Source of the DNA: Algibacter sp. L1A34
Lineage (GTDB): Bacteria; Bacteroidota; Bacteroidia; Flavobacteriales; Flavobacteriaceae
NCBI RefSeq assembly: GCF_009796805.1
Contig: NZ_CP047029.1
Location: forward strand, 3,548,001 to 3,612,000
Reading direction: 5' to 3'
DNA: 64,000 nt
Of this stretch, positions 39,203-48,189 are shown in pieces; the first letter of the stretch is position 1; the number at the start of each line of letters is the position of its first letter. The translations under genes were made by a program, and so were the position numbers. The notes under the pieces were generated by a model. It was given only the letters and a program-made list of their open reading frames with translations, did not search any database and had not been told where the DNA came from.

Positions 39203-40567
39203 TTAGTCGAAGTTTATTATTTTTATGCGCTTGTTTTTTCGAATATAATTTTTAATAATATGCTGTGCATCTCGGTTGTTTTCCATAGGTGTAATAATGG
39301 ATTCGAGTACTTTTATATTGTTAATCTGATAGTTTAGATTGAAGAATCCAAGTCCTTTAAAAACACCATTTTCTATTAAAATAGCAGTGCGTTCATCAAT
39401 ATCACGACCTCTATCAATAATTACCATGTTTTTCTTGGCGTAACTGTGTTTTTCAATTAACGCATTTACTCTTTTATTGTATGATTCCGGAGCTTCTTTT
39501 TGAATACAAGCCCCTTTGCAAGCTTTTATATCGTAACTAAAACAGCTAGTTTTGGTTTTATAAAGTCCAGCTAATTTTTGGCAGAGTTCATATTCTTCAA
39601 CAACGTTAGCTAAAAAACTTTTTGCACTCTGTCTGTTAGTAAATGTTGTTATGTTTTTTTTACGGCCATCGGCCACATCAATTTTTAAATTAATATAGTT
39701 GTTTTCGTCAACAAAACTATATAAAGCATGTGTAAAGATGGATCGTCGTAAAGCTCTGTTAAATAGCGGTTTGTTTTGTTTTATTTCTTCATTTTCTTTA
39801 AGGAGTGCAACAAGTTCACTTCCTGTAGATTCGTAGGTTACATCGCTTACTAATCTTTGTAATTTTTTTGACTTTGAATTCGTTCCGGTAAAGTGTTGGT
39901 TAAGTCTTTTTTTAATATTATTACTTTTCCCTATATAGATGATATCGCCTTCAGCATTATGAATGTAATAGACACCGGTAGCGGAAGGAAGACGGTCTAA
40001 TATATTTAAGAATTTAGAATCGAGTTTGTTTTTTTGATTCAGTTTTATGGATTTCTGAATAATACTTTTTGTAGTATCCTTGGTAAGTAATAGCTTAAAA
40101 AGTTTAACTGTTGCTAATGCGTCTCCAGAAGCGCGGTGTCTATCTGTTACTGGAATACCAAGCGACCTAACAAGTTTACCCAAACTATAAGACGGCTGAT
40201 CTGGAATTAAATCTTTGGAAAGCTCTACCGTACAAAGTGTTTTACGTTTATAATCGTAGCCTAATCTCCTAAATTCAGTACCTAAAATACGATAATCGAA
40301 CTGGGCATTATGTGCAATTAGAATACAATCTTCGGTAATTTCTATGATACGTTTTGCTACTTCATAAAACTTTGGAGCATCGCGTAGCATATTGCTGTTT
40401 ATGCCTGTAAGATTGACTACAAATGGCTGTATTTCACGTTCTGGGTTTACAAGGCTGATAAATTGATCGACCACTTCATGACCGTCGAACTTATAAATGG
40501 CTATTTCGGTAATACCTTCTTCGTTAAATTTGCCACCTGTTGTTTCTATATCTACTATTGCGTACAA
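39203..40567 (-). CDS. DnaQ-like exonuclease fused to GIY-YIG nuclease
   Basis: 454 residues. Residues 1-160 are a DEDDh 3'-5' exonuclease (Asp6 and Glu8 in DIETTG, Asp91 in HNAQFDYRIL, His144 and Asp149 in HRASGDA), as in DNA polymerase III epsilon. Residues about 195-275 are a GIY-YIG domain (GVYYIHNAEGDIIYIGKSNNIKKRLNQHF), as in UvrC and Cho. A later Cys-containing segment (CFSYDIKACKGACIQ) resembles the corresponding part of UvrC. The fusion suggests a role in DNA repair, with incision and trimming by one protein; this is inference. It follows yggS by 80 bases. Confidence 0.88.
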   Translation of the reverse strand: MYAIVDIETTGGKFNEEGITEIAIYKFDGHEVVDQFISLVNPEREIQPFVVNLTGINSNMLRDAPKFYEVAKRIIEITEDCILIAHNAQFDYRILGTEFRRLGYDYKRKTLCTVELSKDLIPDQPSYSLGKLVRSLGIPVTDRHRASGDALATVKLFKLLLTKDTTKSIIQKSIKLNQKNKLDSKFLNILDRLPSATGVYYIHNAEGDIIYIGKSNNIKKRLNQHFTGTNSKSKKLQRLVSDVTYESTGSELVALLKENEEIKQNKPLFNRALRRSIFTHALYSFVDENNYINLKIDVADGRKKNITTFTNRQSAKSFLANVVEEYELCQKLAGLYKTKTSCFSYDIKACKGACIQKEAPESYNKRVNALIEKHSYAKKNMVIIDRGRDIDERTAILIENGVFKGLGFFNLNYQINNIKVLESIITPMENNRDAQHIIKNYIRKNKRIKIINFD

Positions 40568-40585
40568 ATGCTTTTCTTTTAGAAT

Positions 40586-40620
40586 TCAGTCGTATTCGGT
40601 TGGCAGTCTTCAGTCATCCG
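40586..40620. repeat. short CAGTC repeat patch
   Basis: Three copies of CAGTC occur within 30 bases in the yggS-exonuclease gap, in the form TTCAGTCGTATTC, GGCAGTCTTCAGTC. I recall similar GACTGAAGACTGCC-like patches scattered in flavobacterial intergenic regions, so this may be a decayed copy of such an element. Confidence 0.35.
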
Positions 40621-40647
40621 TTTTTTTATACTTCTGTTAATTTCCTT

Positions 40648-41313
40648 TTAATAATTTCTTAACCCAAATATACTACTTCCAACGCGAACCATAGTACTTC
40701 CAGATTGAATTGCTAATTTATAATCGCCACTCATTCCCATGGAAATGGTTGTAAATGCGCTGTTATCAGGATGTATTTCTTTTAAACTATCAAAATTTGA
40801 TTTCAATAATTTGAATTCGGTTTCAACCTGCGATTCATTATCAGTAAAAGTTGCCATACCCATAACACCAGTAATTCTAATGTTTTTTAATGTTGAAAAA
40901 TCTTCGGATTGAAGAATTTCTAAAGCGTCATTTGGAGATAAGCCAAATTTAGAATCTTCCGAAGCTATCTTTATTTGAAGTAAACAATCTATAATTCTAT
41001 CGTGTTTTTGGGCTTGTTTGTTTATCTCTACTAATAATTTGTAATTATCTACACCATGAATTAAAGCAACAAAGGGGGCCATGTATTTTACTTTATTTCG
41101 TTGTACATGCCCAATCATGTGCCATTGAATATCTTTCGGCATGGTTTCGTGCTTATCGGCCATGTCCTGAATTTTGTTTTCACCAAAAATACGTTGACCA
41201 ACATTGTATGCTTCCATTAAATCGGGAACAGGTTTAGTTTTAGAAACCGCTACAAGTGTTACGTGTTCTGGTAAAGTTGATTTTATTTCAAGGAGGTTTT
41301 TACTAATACTCAT
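40648..41313 (-). CDS. yggS: YggS-family PLP homeostasis protein
   Basis: 221 residues. It binds pyridoxal phosphate without a known catalytic activity and affects PLP and amino-acid balance. The PLP lysine lies in VTLVAVSKTKP near residue 24; the segments FGENKIQDMADKH, WHMIGHVQRNKV and ISMGMSGDYKLAIQSGSTMVRVGSSIFG are characteristic. It begins 22 bases after the M23 peptidase gene, within a minus-strand run. Confidence 0.92.
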   Translation of the reverse strand: MSISKNLLEIKSTLPEHVTLVAVSKTKPVPDLMEAYNVGQRIFGENKIQDMADKHETMPKDIQWHMIGHVQRNKVKYMAPFVALIHGVDNYKLLVEINKQAQKHDRIIDCLLQIKIASEDSKFGLSPNDALEILQSEDFSTLKNIRITGVMGMATFTDNESQVETEFKLLKSNFDSLKEIHPDNSAFTTISMGMSGDYKLAIQSGSTMVRVGSSIFGLRNY

Positions 41314-41335
41314 TTGGTTTGTTGTTAATCTATTA

Positions 41336-41953
41336 TTAATTATTCTTAATAAACAAAGTAGGGTCTATGTATCCCTTTGTAATATTCGAATAACCATTGC
41401 CGATATCTAACTCTATGGAATCTCTAATTTCTAGATGTAAATGAGCTAAATACACACCGTTACAGTTGCCTATAGTCGCTATTTTGTCTCCACGTTTTAC
41501 AAATTGGTTCTGTTTAATTAAAATAGTATCGCAATGTGCGTATACCGATTGGTATAATTTGTTTTTAAAAAAATGATTAATTCTCACTACGTTTCCCCAA
41601 CCGCCTTTGTAGTTTTTGGTTTCCATAATATAGCCGTTACTAATAGAGTAGATGGTGTCGCCTAAATCGGAATTACCACCTTTAATGCCATTCCAATCGT
41701 CGCCTAAATGGGAGTTTTCTTGAAACTTCTGAGCATTATAATACCCTTTTGCATTTGGTTTCCCTACGGGGAAATCGAACTTTACCGATTTATAATCAGG
41801 TGTGTTTTGAAATAGTGAAGTGTATTTCTCTTTTAAAGTTATTTGTTTTTTAACCGCTACTTGTGCTATCTCAATTTTTGGTATACCGCTTTTTTCTTTG
41901 CATGAAAGAAATATTAAATTTGTTATTATTATAAGAATCGGTAGTCTAGACAT
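41336..41953 (-). CDS. M23-family (LytM-like) peptidase lipoprotein
   Basis: 205 residues from the ATG at 41953, chosen because it gives the lipoprotein signal MSRLPILIIITNLIFLSC and lies 4 bases after the preceding stop; an earlier in-frame start would overlap that gene. The zinc ligands of M23 appear as HLGDDW and AHLHLEI, with the conserved SNGYI and GGWGNVVRINH segments between. Such enzymes cut peptide cross-links in peptidoglycan or act as scaffolds. It is inserted between the 3-hydroxyacyl-CoA dehydrogenase gene and yggS. Confidence 0.87.
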   Translation of the reverse strand: MSRLPILIIITNLIFLSCKEKSGIPKIEIAQVAVKKQITLKEKYTSLFQNTPDYKSVKFDFPVGKPNAKGYYNAQKFQENSHLGDDWNGIKGGNSDLGDTIYSISNGYIMETKNYKGGWGNVVRINHFFKNKLYQSVYAHCDTILIKQNQFVKRGDKIATIGNCNGVYLAHLHLEIRDSIELDIGNGYSNITKGYIDPTLFIKNN

Positions 41954-41957
41954 AATA

Positions 41958-42845
41958 TTATAAAAACTGTTTCGATACTTTTTCTGCTTTTCTACTTTCA
42001 GAATAATCATAAAAACCCTCACCCGATTTTACACCAAGTTTTCCAGCATTTACCATATTAACCAATAAAGGGCACGGTGCATATTTAGGGTTTTTAAATC
42101 CGTTATACATCACATTTAATATCGATAAACAAACATCTAAGCCAATAAAATCTGCTAATTGTAATGGTCCCATTGGGTGCGCCATACCGAGTTTCATTAC
42201 GGTATCAATTTCATTTACGCCAGCAACGCCATTATAAAGTGTTTCTATAGATTCATTTAGCATGGGCATTAAAATGCGGTTGGCAACAAAGCCAGGGTAA
42301 TCGTTAACTTCAACAGGGGTTTTACCTAATTTAACAGATAAATCCATGATGGTTTTTGTTACCTCGTTACTTGTGTTGTAGCCTCTAATAATTTCAACCA
42401 GTTTCATAATAGGCACCGGATTCATAAAATGCATGCCGATCACGTTTTCTGGTTTCGCGGTAATTGCAGCAATTTGTGTTATAGAAATAGAGGAGGTGTT
42501 GGTTGCTAAAATTGTATTATCGTCGCAAGTATCACTAATTTGTTTAAATATTTTTAATTTTAAATCTAGATTTTCGGTAGCTGCTTCAACCACCAAATCG
42601 GTGTTTTTTACTCCTTCTGGGATTGAAGTATAAGTTGAAATATTGGCAAGTGTACTCGTTTTATCAGTTTCGCTTATTTTTTCCTTTATAACCATGCGAT
42701 CTAAATTTTTCGCAATAGTTTCTAAGCCTTTTTTTAAAGCATTTTCACTAACATCAATTAAGTTTACAGTAAAACCACTTTGTGCAAAAGTATGCGCAAT
42801 ACCATTTCCCATGGTTCCTGCGCCAATAACTGCTATGTTTTTCAT
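41958..42845 (-). CDS. 3-hydroxyacyl-CoA (3-hydroxybutyryl-CoA) dehydrogenase
   Basis: 295 residues. It oxidises (S)-3-hydroxyacyl-CoA with NAD(P). The N-terminal dinucleotide fold reads VIGAGTMGNGIAHTFAQSGF, and the catalytic His is in GMHFMNPVPIMKLVEII; the C-terminal half contains VNDYPGFVANRILMPMLNE and GVKSGEGFYDYSE. The length fits the single-domain butyryl-CoA type and not FadB fusions. It follows the Gfo/Idh/MocA gene by 78 bases. Confidence 0.94.
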   Translation of the reverse strand: MKNIAVIGAGTMGNGIAHTFAQSGFTVNLIDVSENALKKGLETIAKNLDRMVIKEKISETDKTSTLANISTYTSIPEGVKNTDLVVEAATENLDLKLKIFKQISDTCDDNTILATNTSSISITQIAAITAKPENVIGMHFMNPVPIMKLVEIIRGYNTSNEVTKTIMDLSVKLGKTPVEVNDYPGFVANRILMPMLNESIETLYNGVAGVNEIDTVMKLGMAHPMGPLQLADFIGLDVCLSILNVMYNGFKNPKYAPCPLLVNMVNAGKLGVKSGEGFYDYSESRKAEKVSKQFL

Positions 42846-42923
42846 TCTAATAATGTGTTTTAATTCCGCGTAAGCGAAAACCTTCTAATATTTAGAATAT
42901 TAAAAATTTAAAGCGTTTTTATG

Positions 42924-43883
42924 TTAAAAACATTCAATAATTTGAGTTGCAACGCGTAGCGCTTCCGTACCGTCGTGCAATGTTACAACAGGAGTTGTGT
43001 TTGTGTTTATGGCGTGAGCAAAAGTTTCTAATTCATCTAAAATAGAATTGTTATCGGCAACTTTAGGGTTATCAAAATAAATTTGTTTTTTAACACCTTC
43101 TGCATTTTGCAAAACCATATCGAAATCACCAGGAGTTTCTGGAGCATCTTTCATTTTAACAACTTCACACTTCTTTTCTAGAAAATCGACAGAAATATAA
43201 GCGTCTTTTTGAAAGAAACGCGCTTTTCTCATTTTTTTAAGTGAAATTCTACTCGCAGTAAGATTGGCAACACAGCCATTTTCGAACTCTAAACGTGCAT
43301 TTGCTATATCTGGTGTATCGCTAATAACCGAAACACCACTGGCAGAAATATGTTTTACTTTAGATTTTACAACACTTAAAATAATATCGATATCATGTAT
43401 CATTAAATCTAATACCACAGGTACATCAGTGCCACGCGGATTAAACTCTGCTAACCGGTGTGTTTCAATAAACATTGGTGATTTAATTTCGTCTTTTACT
43501 GCTAAATAAGCAGGGTTAAACCGCTCTACATGACCAACTTGGCCACGTAAATTATGATCGGCTAAAAGCTGTCTAATGTGTTCGGCCTCTTCAACCGTAT
43601 TGGTAATAGGTTTTTCTATAAAAACATGTTTTCCTTTTGCTATAGCTTGTTTAGCGCAATCGTAATGCGATAGGGTTGGCGTTACAATATCCACCATATC
43701 AACAGCATCAATTAGCTCGTCTATAGAATTGAAAAATTTGTATCCAAATTCAGCTTCTACAAGCTTTCCATTAGCTTCATCGGCATCATAAAACCCGACA
43801 AGATTATATTTTTCTGATTGATTAAGTAGTCTTAAATGAATTTTTCCAAGATGACCAGCACCAAGTACTCCAGCGTTTAGCAT
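42924..43883 (-). CDS. Gfo/Idh/MocA-family oxidoreductase
   Basis: 319 residues. The Rossmann fold starts with NAGVLGAGHLGKIHLRLL, and the conserved EKP motif appears in HVFIEKPITN. The C-terminal alpha/beta domain (about 120-300) would hold the substrate. Members oxidise or reduce sugars or related compounds with NAD(P); the substrate here is unknown. It heads a minus-strand run of seven genes (43883 to 36383) with mostly short gaps. Confidence 0.88.
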   Translation of the reverse strand: MLNAGVLGAGHLGKIHLRLLNQSEKYNLVGFYDADEANGKLVEAEFGYKFFNSIDELIDAVDMVDIVTPTLSHYDCAKQAIAKGKHVFIEKPITNTVEEAEHIRQLLADHNLRGQVGHVERFNPAYLAVKDEIKSPMFIETHRLAEFNPRGTDVPVVLDLMIHDIDIILSVVKSKVKHISASGVSVISDTPDIANARLEFENGCVANLTASRISLKKMRKARFFQKDAYISVDFLEKKCEVVKMKDAPETPGDFDMVLQNAEGVKKQIYFDNPKVADNNSILDELETFAHAINTNTTPVVTLHDGTEALRVATQIIECF

Positions 43884-44040
43884 AATATATAGGTTTTCAA
43901 CAAAAATAACATAATTAAGACTTCAATTTACTTAATTACGCTTAAAATTTTACGTAATTTTTACTAAAAATAATTTCTATAAAAAATGCTTTCTGCTTAA
44001 AAATGTTTGACTAATTTTAGCCTTTAAAACTTCGCAAGCA

Positions 44041-44682
44041 TTGAAAGACACTTTTAAACATCAGGGATTAAGGCAGCAATTGGTTAATATATTAAAAAAG
44101 AAAGGTATAACCGATCCTTCTGTATTGGGTGCTATTGGTAAAATTCCTCGACATTTATTTATGGATTCTAGTTTTTTAGATCATGCTTACCAAGATAAAG
44201 CGTTTCCTATTGCAGCCGATCAAACCATATCTCAACCCTATACCGTGGCTTTTCAAAGTGAATTAATGAAAATTAAGGCGGGACATAAAATTTTAGAAAT
44301 TGGTACGGGTAGTGGCTATCAAACGGCTGTTTTGTGCGAATTAGGCGCAAAAGTATTCAGTATTGAGCGCCAAAACGAACTGTTTAAAAAAACAAGCAAA
44401 TTTTTACCAAAATTAGGCTATCGTGCTAAAAAACTCATTTTTGGAGATGGTTATATAGGTTTAAAAACCGAAGCGCCTTTTGATAGTATTATTGTAACAG
44501 CAGGTGCGCCATTTGTGCCAAGGCCTCTGTTAAGCCAGTTAAAAATAGGAGGAAGACTTGTTATTCCTGTAGGCGACGATGTGCAGATTATGACACTTTT
44601 TATTAGAAAAGGGCAAAAGGAATTTGAGCAAGAAGAATTTGGTGAATTTCGTTTTGTGCCTTTATTAGAAGATAAAAATTAG
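44041..44682 (+). CDS. pcm: Protein-L-isoaspartate O-methyltransferase
   Basis: 213 residues from a TTG start; no upstream ATG is in frame. It methylates isoaspartyl residues in damaged proteins with SAM, starting their repair. The signature segments are DQTISQPYTVAFQ, the SAM-binding ILEIGTGSGYQTAVL, and IIVTAGAPFVPRPLLSQLKIGGRLVIPVG. It stands alone between divergent and convergent neighbours. Confidence 0.92.
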   Translation: MKDTFKHQGLRQQLVNILKKKGITDPSVLGAIGKIPRHLFMDSSFLDHAYQDKAFPIAADQTISQPYTVAFQSELMKIKAGHKILEIGTGSGYQTAVLCELGAKVFSIERQNELFKKTSKFLPKLGYRAKKLIFGDGYIGLKTEAPFDSIIVTAGAPFVPRPLLSQLKIGGRLVIPVGDDVQIMTLFIRKGQKEFEQEEFGEFRFVPLLEDKN

Positions 44683-44763
44683 GCTTTAGTTATAGCTATT
44701 CATGCCTTTTAGTATGAATTCACGAATTTGATGTTTCTAATTTGTGAATTCATAGCTGTTTTT

Positions 44764-45969
44764 TTATTCAGAAAGTACTCCAATTTCAATCATACAGGTT
44801 TTCATGATTTCAAAACTTCGTTCGATATCGTGATCTAAACCAATTGAAAACCGTATTAATCCATTAGATAATCCCATTTCTTTTTGTTCTGCTTCAGGTA
44901 TTTCTGAAGATGTTGAACTTCCAGGTGTGCTAAACAGCGTTTTGTAAAAGCCAAGACTTACCGCTAGATAGCCTAAGTTTTTATGTTGCATGAGTTCCAT
45001 AAGTGCATTCGCTTTTTCCGCAGAGCCAACATCTATAGTTAGCATGCCTCCAAAACCGTAAGCTTCATTCATTATGCTTTTAAATAAATTGTGAGATGGA
45101 TGCGAGGCTAAACCTGGATAAACCGTTTTTAAACCTAAATTCTCAAAATTTTCGGCCAAAAATAAAGCGTTTTTACTGTGCTGTTGCATCCTTATATGCA
45201 AGGTTCTTAAGTTTTTTAAAATAGACGAAGCCCGTAAACTATCCATGGTAGCGCCTAGTAGCATAGATGCGCCGCTATTTACGTTTCTTAAATCGTTAAT
45301 AAGCTCTTGTGTACCACAAACCACACCGCCAACAGTATCGCTAGAGCCGTTTATAAATTTTGTTAAACTATGGATTACTACATCCGCACCTAAAATGGCA
45401 GGGGAAATAGATAGTGGCGAAAACGTGTTATCTACCACCAATTTTAAGTTGTGTTTTTTTGCTATAGCAGCTAAACCCTTAACATCAGCAACTTCTAATA
45501 ACGGGTTGCTCACCGATTCGCAATACAATACTTTGGTATGTTTTGTAATGGCGGCTTCAACTAATTCTAACCTTGTAATATCAACAAAGCTGGTTTTTAT
45601 ATTAAAACGAGGTGTAAAGTTTTTTAAAAAAGCATAAGTACCACCATAAATAGTTCGGCTAGAAACTATATGGTCTCCGCTATTACATAATTGTAGTAAA
45701 ACAGGGGTGATAGCACCCATTCCCGAAGCCGAAACGTTAGCGGTTTCTGTGCCTTCCATAGCAGCTAAAGCTTCGCCTAAATAAAGATTAGTAGGCGAGG
45801 AGTGGCGCGAATATAAATAGCAGCCATCGGCATTGCCATCAAACGTATCGAACATGGTTTTTGCGGATAAAAAAGTATATGTAGACGAATCTGAAATTGA
45901 AGGGTTAACACCTCCGAATTCTCCAAAATATTGTAAATCCTGAATATTATTTGCGGGTTTAAAAGCCAT
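44764..45969 (-). CDS. PLP-dependent trans-sulfuration enzyme (methionine gamma-lyase / cystathionine-type)
   Basis: 401 residues. The PLP lysine is Lys204 in VIHSLTKFINGSSD, and SRHSSPTN is the usual partner-subunit segment. The family splits or forms C-S bonds of sulfur amino acids. Where Pseudomonas methionine gamma-lyase has Tyr-Gly-Cys, this protein reads YGGT (residues 108-111), so the lyase-specific Cys is absent. Nevertheless, a divergent Lrp-family regulator lies 158 bases away, the same arrangement as mdeA-mdeR of methionine gamma-lyase. Substrate therefore unresolved. Confidence 0.85.
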   Translation of the reverse strand: MAFKPANNIQDLQYFGEFGGVNPSISDSSTYTFLSAKTMFDTFDGNADGCYLYSRHSSPTNLYLGEALAAMEGTETANVSASGMGAITPVLLQLCNSGDHIVSSRTIYGGTYAFLKNFTPRFNIKTSFVDITRLELVEAAITKHTKVLYCESVSNPLLEVADVKGLAAIAKKHNLKLVVDNTFSPLSISPAILGADVVIHSLTKFINGSSDTVGGVVCGTQELINDLRNVNSGASMLLGATMDSLRASSILKNLRTLHIRMQQHSKNALFLAENFENLGLKTVYPGLASHPSHNLFKSIMNEAYGFGGMLTIDVGSAEKANALMELMQHKNLGYLAVSLGFYKTLFSTPGSSTSSEIPEAEQKEMGLSNGLIRFSIGLDHDIERSFEIMKTCMIEIGVLSE

Positions 45970-46127
45970 AAAGTTTGTTTTATATGTTATACAAATAAGG
46001 TTATTAGTAGATTAATAAACAATAAGAATTTCTTTTAAAGGAAAATAAATCTAAGATAGCTTTATAATGCAGAATATATTTCATTACATTGTAAATTAAA
46101 CCTTGTTTTAACGATATATTTTCGATT

Positions 46128-46586
46128 ATGATTTTTGATGCTACCGATAAAAAACTGCTAGAATACCTGCAAATAGATAGTAAACAGACTAATAAGGAAC
46201 TTTCTAATAAATTAAACTTATCGGTTACTGCGGTTTACGAGCGTATTAAAAAACTAGAAAAAGCAGGTTTTATCGAGAGTTATATTGCATTACTAAATAA
46301 AACGAAAATTGAGCGTGACTTTGTGGTATTTTGCCATATAAAACTCGTACAGCACAGCCAAGATTATGTGGTGAAGTTTGAAAAGGAAGTTACAAAATTA
46401 AACGAAGTGTTAGAGTGTTACCATTTAAGTGGTGAATATGATTATTTGTTAAAGGTTTTAGTTGAAGATATGGTTGCTTTTAGAGCATTTATGGTCGAAA
46501 AATTAACCACCATTAATCATATTGGGAGTACGCACAGTATGTTTGTTATAAATGAAGTGAAATATACTACAGTTATTAATTTTTAG
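46128..46586 (+). CDS. Lrp/AsnC-family regulator
   Basis: 152 residues. The N-terminal winged helix-turn-helix reads DKKLLEYLQIDSKQTNKELSNKLNLSVTAVYERIKKLEKAGFIESY, and the C-terminal RAM ligand domain follows (VLECYHLSGEYDYLLKVLVEDM). It is transcribed away from the PLP sulfur-amino-acid enzyme and probably controls it in response to an amino acid; that link is inferred from position. A TACA-T-TGTA inverted repeat near 46085-46093 is a possible site for it. Confidence 0.93.
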   Translation: MIFDATDKKLLEYLQIDSKQTNKELSNKLNLSVTAVYERIKKLEKAGFIESYIALLNKTKIERDFVVFCHIKLVQHSQDYVVKFEKEVTKLNEVLECYHLSGEYDYLLKVLVEDMVAFRAFMVEKLTTINHIGSTHSMFVINEVKYTTVINF

Positions 46587-46727
46587 CCGAAAATTTAGTT
46601 ATTTAGCTAATATTTAAGGTTTTTCATACAGAAATAAGCTTTGTTTTCTATTAGAGCTAAACTAACTTAAGAGGCATAAATCTTTTTACTACTTTAGCGG
46701 AAATCAAACCATTTTAACCAAATAAAT

Positions 46728-47264
46728 ATGAAAAAATTAGTTTACATTATTTTGGGCTTTATTATTGGAGCCGCATTAACTTATTATTTTTGTCCAAGAC
46801 CAATAGAAGAGGCGGGAGAAGCAGAAAATGAAAGAGTAGCAGTTGTTAAAAAACCAACAGGAACTATTACTATTATTGAAGCCGAAGCACTTAGCGCGAA
46901 TTGGGAACAAAACAACTCGAAAGAAATAGACTCTACTATAGAGTTAGACGATAAATCTAAAAGAAAGCCTATGCGTTCTGTAATGTGGGATTTAGAAAAT
47001 ATTGAAGATTATATCGCTTTCGCTAAAAAGGAATCTGATACGGTAGGGTATACCATGACGGGTTTACGTGTTTACTTAGGTAATTACGGAAAAAACGGAA
47101 AGCCTGGTAAGAAAAACAGAAATACTATGTTTATTGTACCAACTGGACATAAAAACACATCTAAAGCAAGTAGTTTAAATGTATCGTTTTTTGGAGATGC
47201 CGATGACGATATCCCAGTAGACCCATTAAATGAAGGTGGTGGCGGAGAAACAGGATATCCTTGA
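46728..47264 (+). CDS. Membrane-anchored conserved flavobacterial protein
   Basis: 178 residues. One N-terminal helix (MKKLVYIILGFIIGAALTYYF) anchors it, probably with the rest in the periplasm. The core contains VMWDLENIEDYIAFAKKESDTVGYTMTGLRVYLGNYG and NTMFIVPTG, a pattern I recall from unnamed flavobacterial proteins. The C-terminus is acidic and Gly-rich (DADDDIPVDPLNEGGGG). No catalytic motif is seen. It is 12 bases before the first 7TM gene and seems to lead the 7TM/histidine kinase cassette. Confidence 0.7.
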   Translation: MKKLVYIILGFIIGAALTYYFCPRPIEEAGEAENERVAVVKKPTGTITIIEAEALSANWEQNNSKEIDSTIELDDKSKRKPMRSVMWDLENIEDYIAFAKKESDTVGYTMTGLRVYLGNYGKNGKPGKKNRNTMFIVPTGHKNTSKASSLNVSFFGDADDDIPVDPLNEGGGGETGYP

Positions 47265-47276
47265 TAAATATACGTC

Positions 47277-47993
47277 ATGGACGAATTTTTATTAGCCTAT
47301 AAATTCCTTATTACAACCGGAGTTGAAGTTTTAGCAGCTGTTACAGGTTTATTTTTTTTAAAAAAGTATAAACCTACAGCTGCTAAATTTTTTATATACT
47401 TTTTGGTGTATTTAACCTTATGCGATTTTATATCAAATTATCCACGTTACATCAAAGATTGCGGGCTGTTTAGTTTTTTACAAGGTACGGTGTTTGTTAA
47501 AAACTATTGGTGGACCACTTTGTATTGGAAAATTGGGGCTATTGTATTTTTTGCATTTTATTATCATAGAGTTTTGAAAACAGTTCTTTTTAAGAAGCTA
47601 GTTAAAATAGCTGCTTTTAGCTTTTTGCTGTTTTCAATAAGCTATATTGCTTTTAATTGGGACGATTATTTTAGAATGTTTTTTCCTTCTATTAGTGTTT
47701 TTGGGGCTTTTATTATTTTTTTATGTACAGTTTGTTATTTTATAGAAGTGTTAAAAAGCGATAAAATACTCACCTTTTATAAATCGTTAAATTTCTATAT
47801 TAGTTTTGCTGTTTTTATTTGGTGGCTCATTATTACACCTTTGGTGTTTTACGATTTATATATGAGCCATTTAGATTGGGATTTTATCTTTTTAAGATGG
47901 CAAATTTATTTAATTGCTAATGTTTGCATGTATGGTATTTTTATTTTTGCTTTAATTTTTTGTAAACCTGAATTTGACGATTTGAGTGAGTAG
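47277..47993 (+). CDS. 7TM membrane protein, paralogue 1 of kinase-linked pair
   Basis: 238 residues with about seven membrane helices. It shares length and layout with the protein at 48190: a first helix ending in a KKYK motif, FNYF/FIYF, NYWW or NYWF near residue 75, FFxFYxxxxLK near 95, and FY..(N)FYI....WWL..(P) near 170-190. These matches show gene duplication. There is no known domain that I recognise. It lies between an anchored protein gene and its paralogue and upstream of a histidine kinase, so a sensing role is plausible but unproven. Confidence 0.75.
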   Translation: MDEFLLAYKFLITTGVEVLAAVTGLFFLKKYKPTAAKFFIYFLVYLTLCDFISNYPRYIKDCGLFSFLQGTVFVKNYWWTTLYWKIGAIVFFAFYYHRVLKTVLFKKLVKIAAFSFLLFSISYIAFNWDDYFRMFFPSISVFGAFIIFLCTVCYFIEVLKSDKILTFYKSLNFYISFAVFIWWLIITPLVFYDLYMSHLDWDFIFLRWQIYLIANVCMYGIFIFALIFCKPEFDDLSE

Positions 47994-48189
47994 ATTTTAT
48001 TTATTAATATGAAATTTTTTTTGTCTTTTTTTACTTATAAATAACAGAAATTTAATACATTAGTCTTGTTAGTAACCATCCCAAACACCTATTAAATAAC
48101 TTTAGGTAAAACTGATAACTTGCTCCTGTTAAATAGTTTACATGTAAAATGATTACTGTGAATTTTTAATTTCAAATTATTTAGAAACA

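Noticed and set aside
45245-45637. 130-codon + strand frame
   Set aside because: Shadow frame antisense to the PLP sulfur-amino-acid enzyme.
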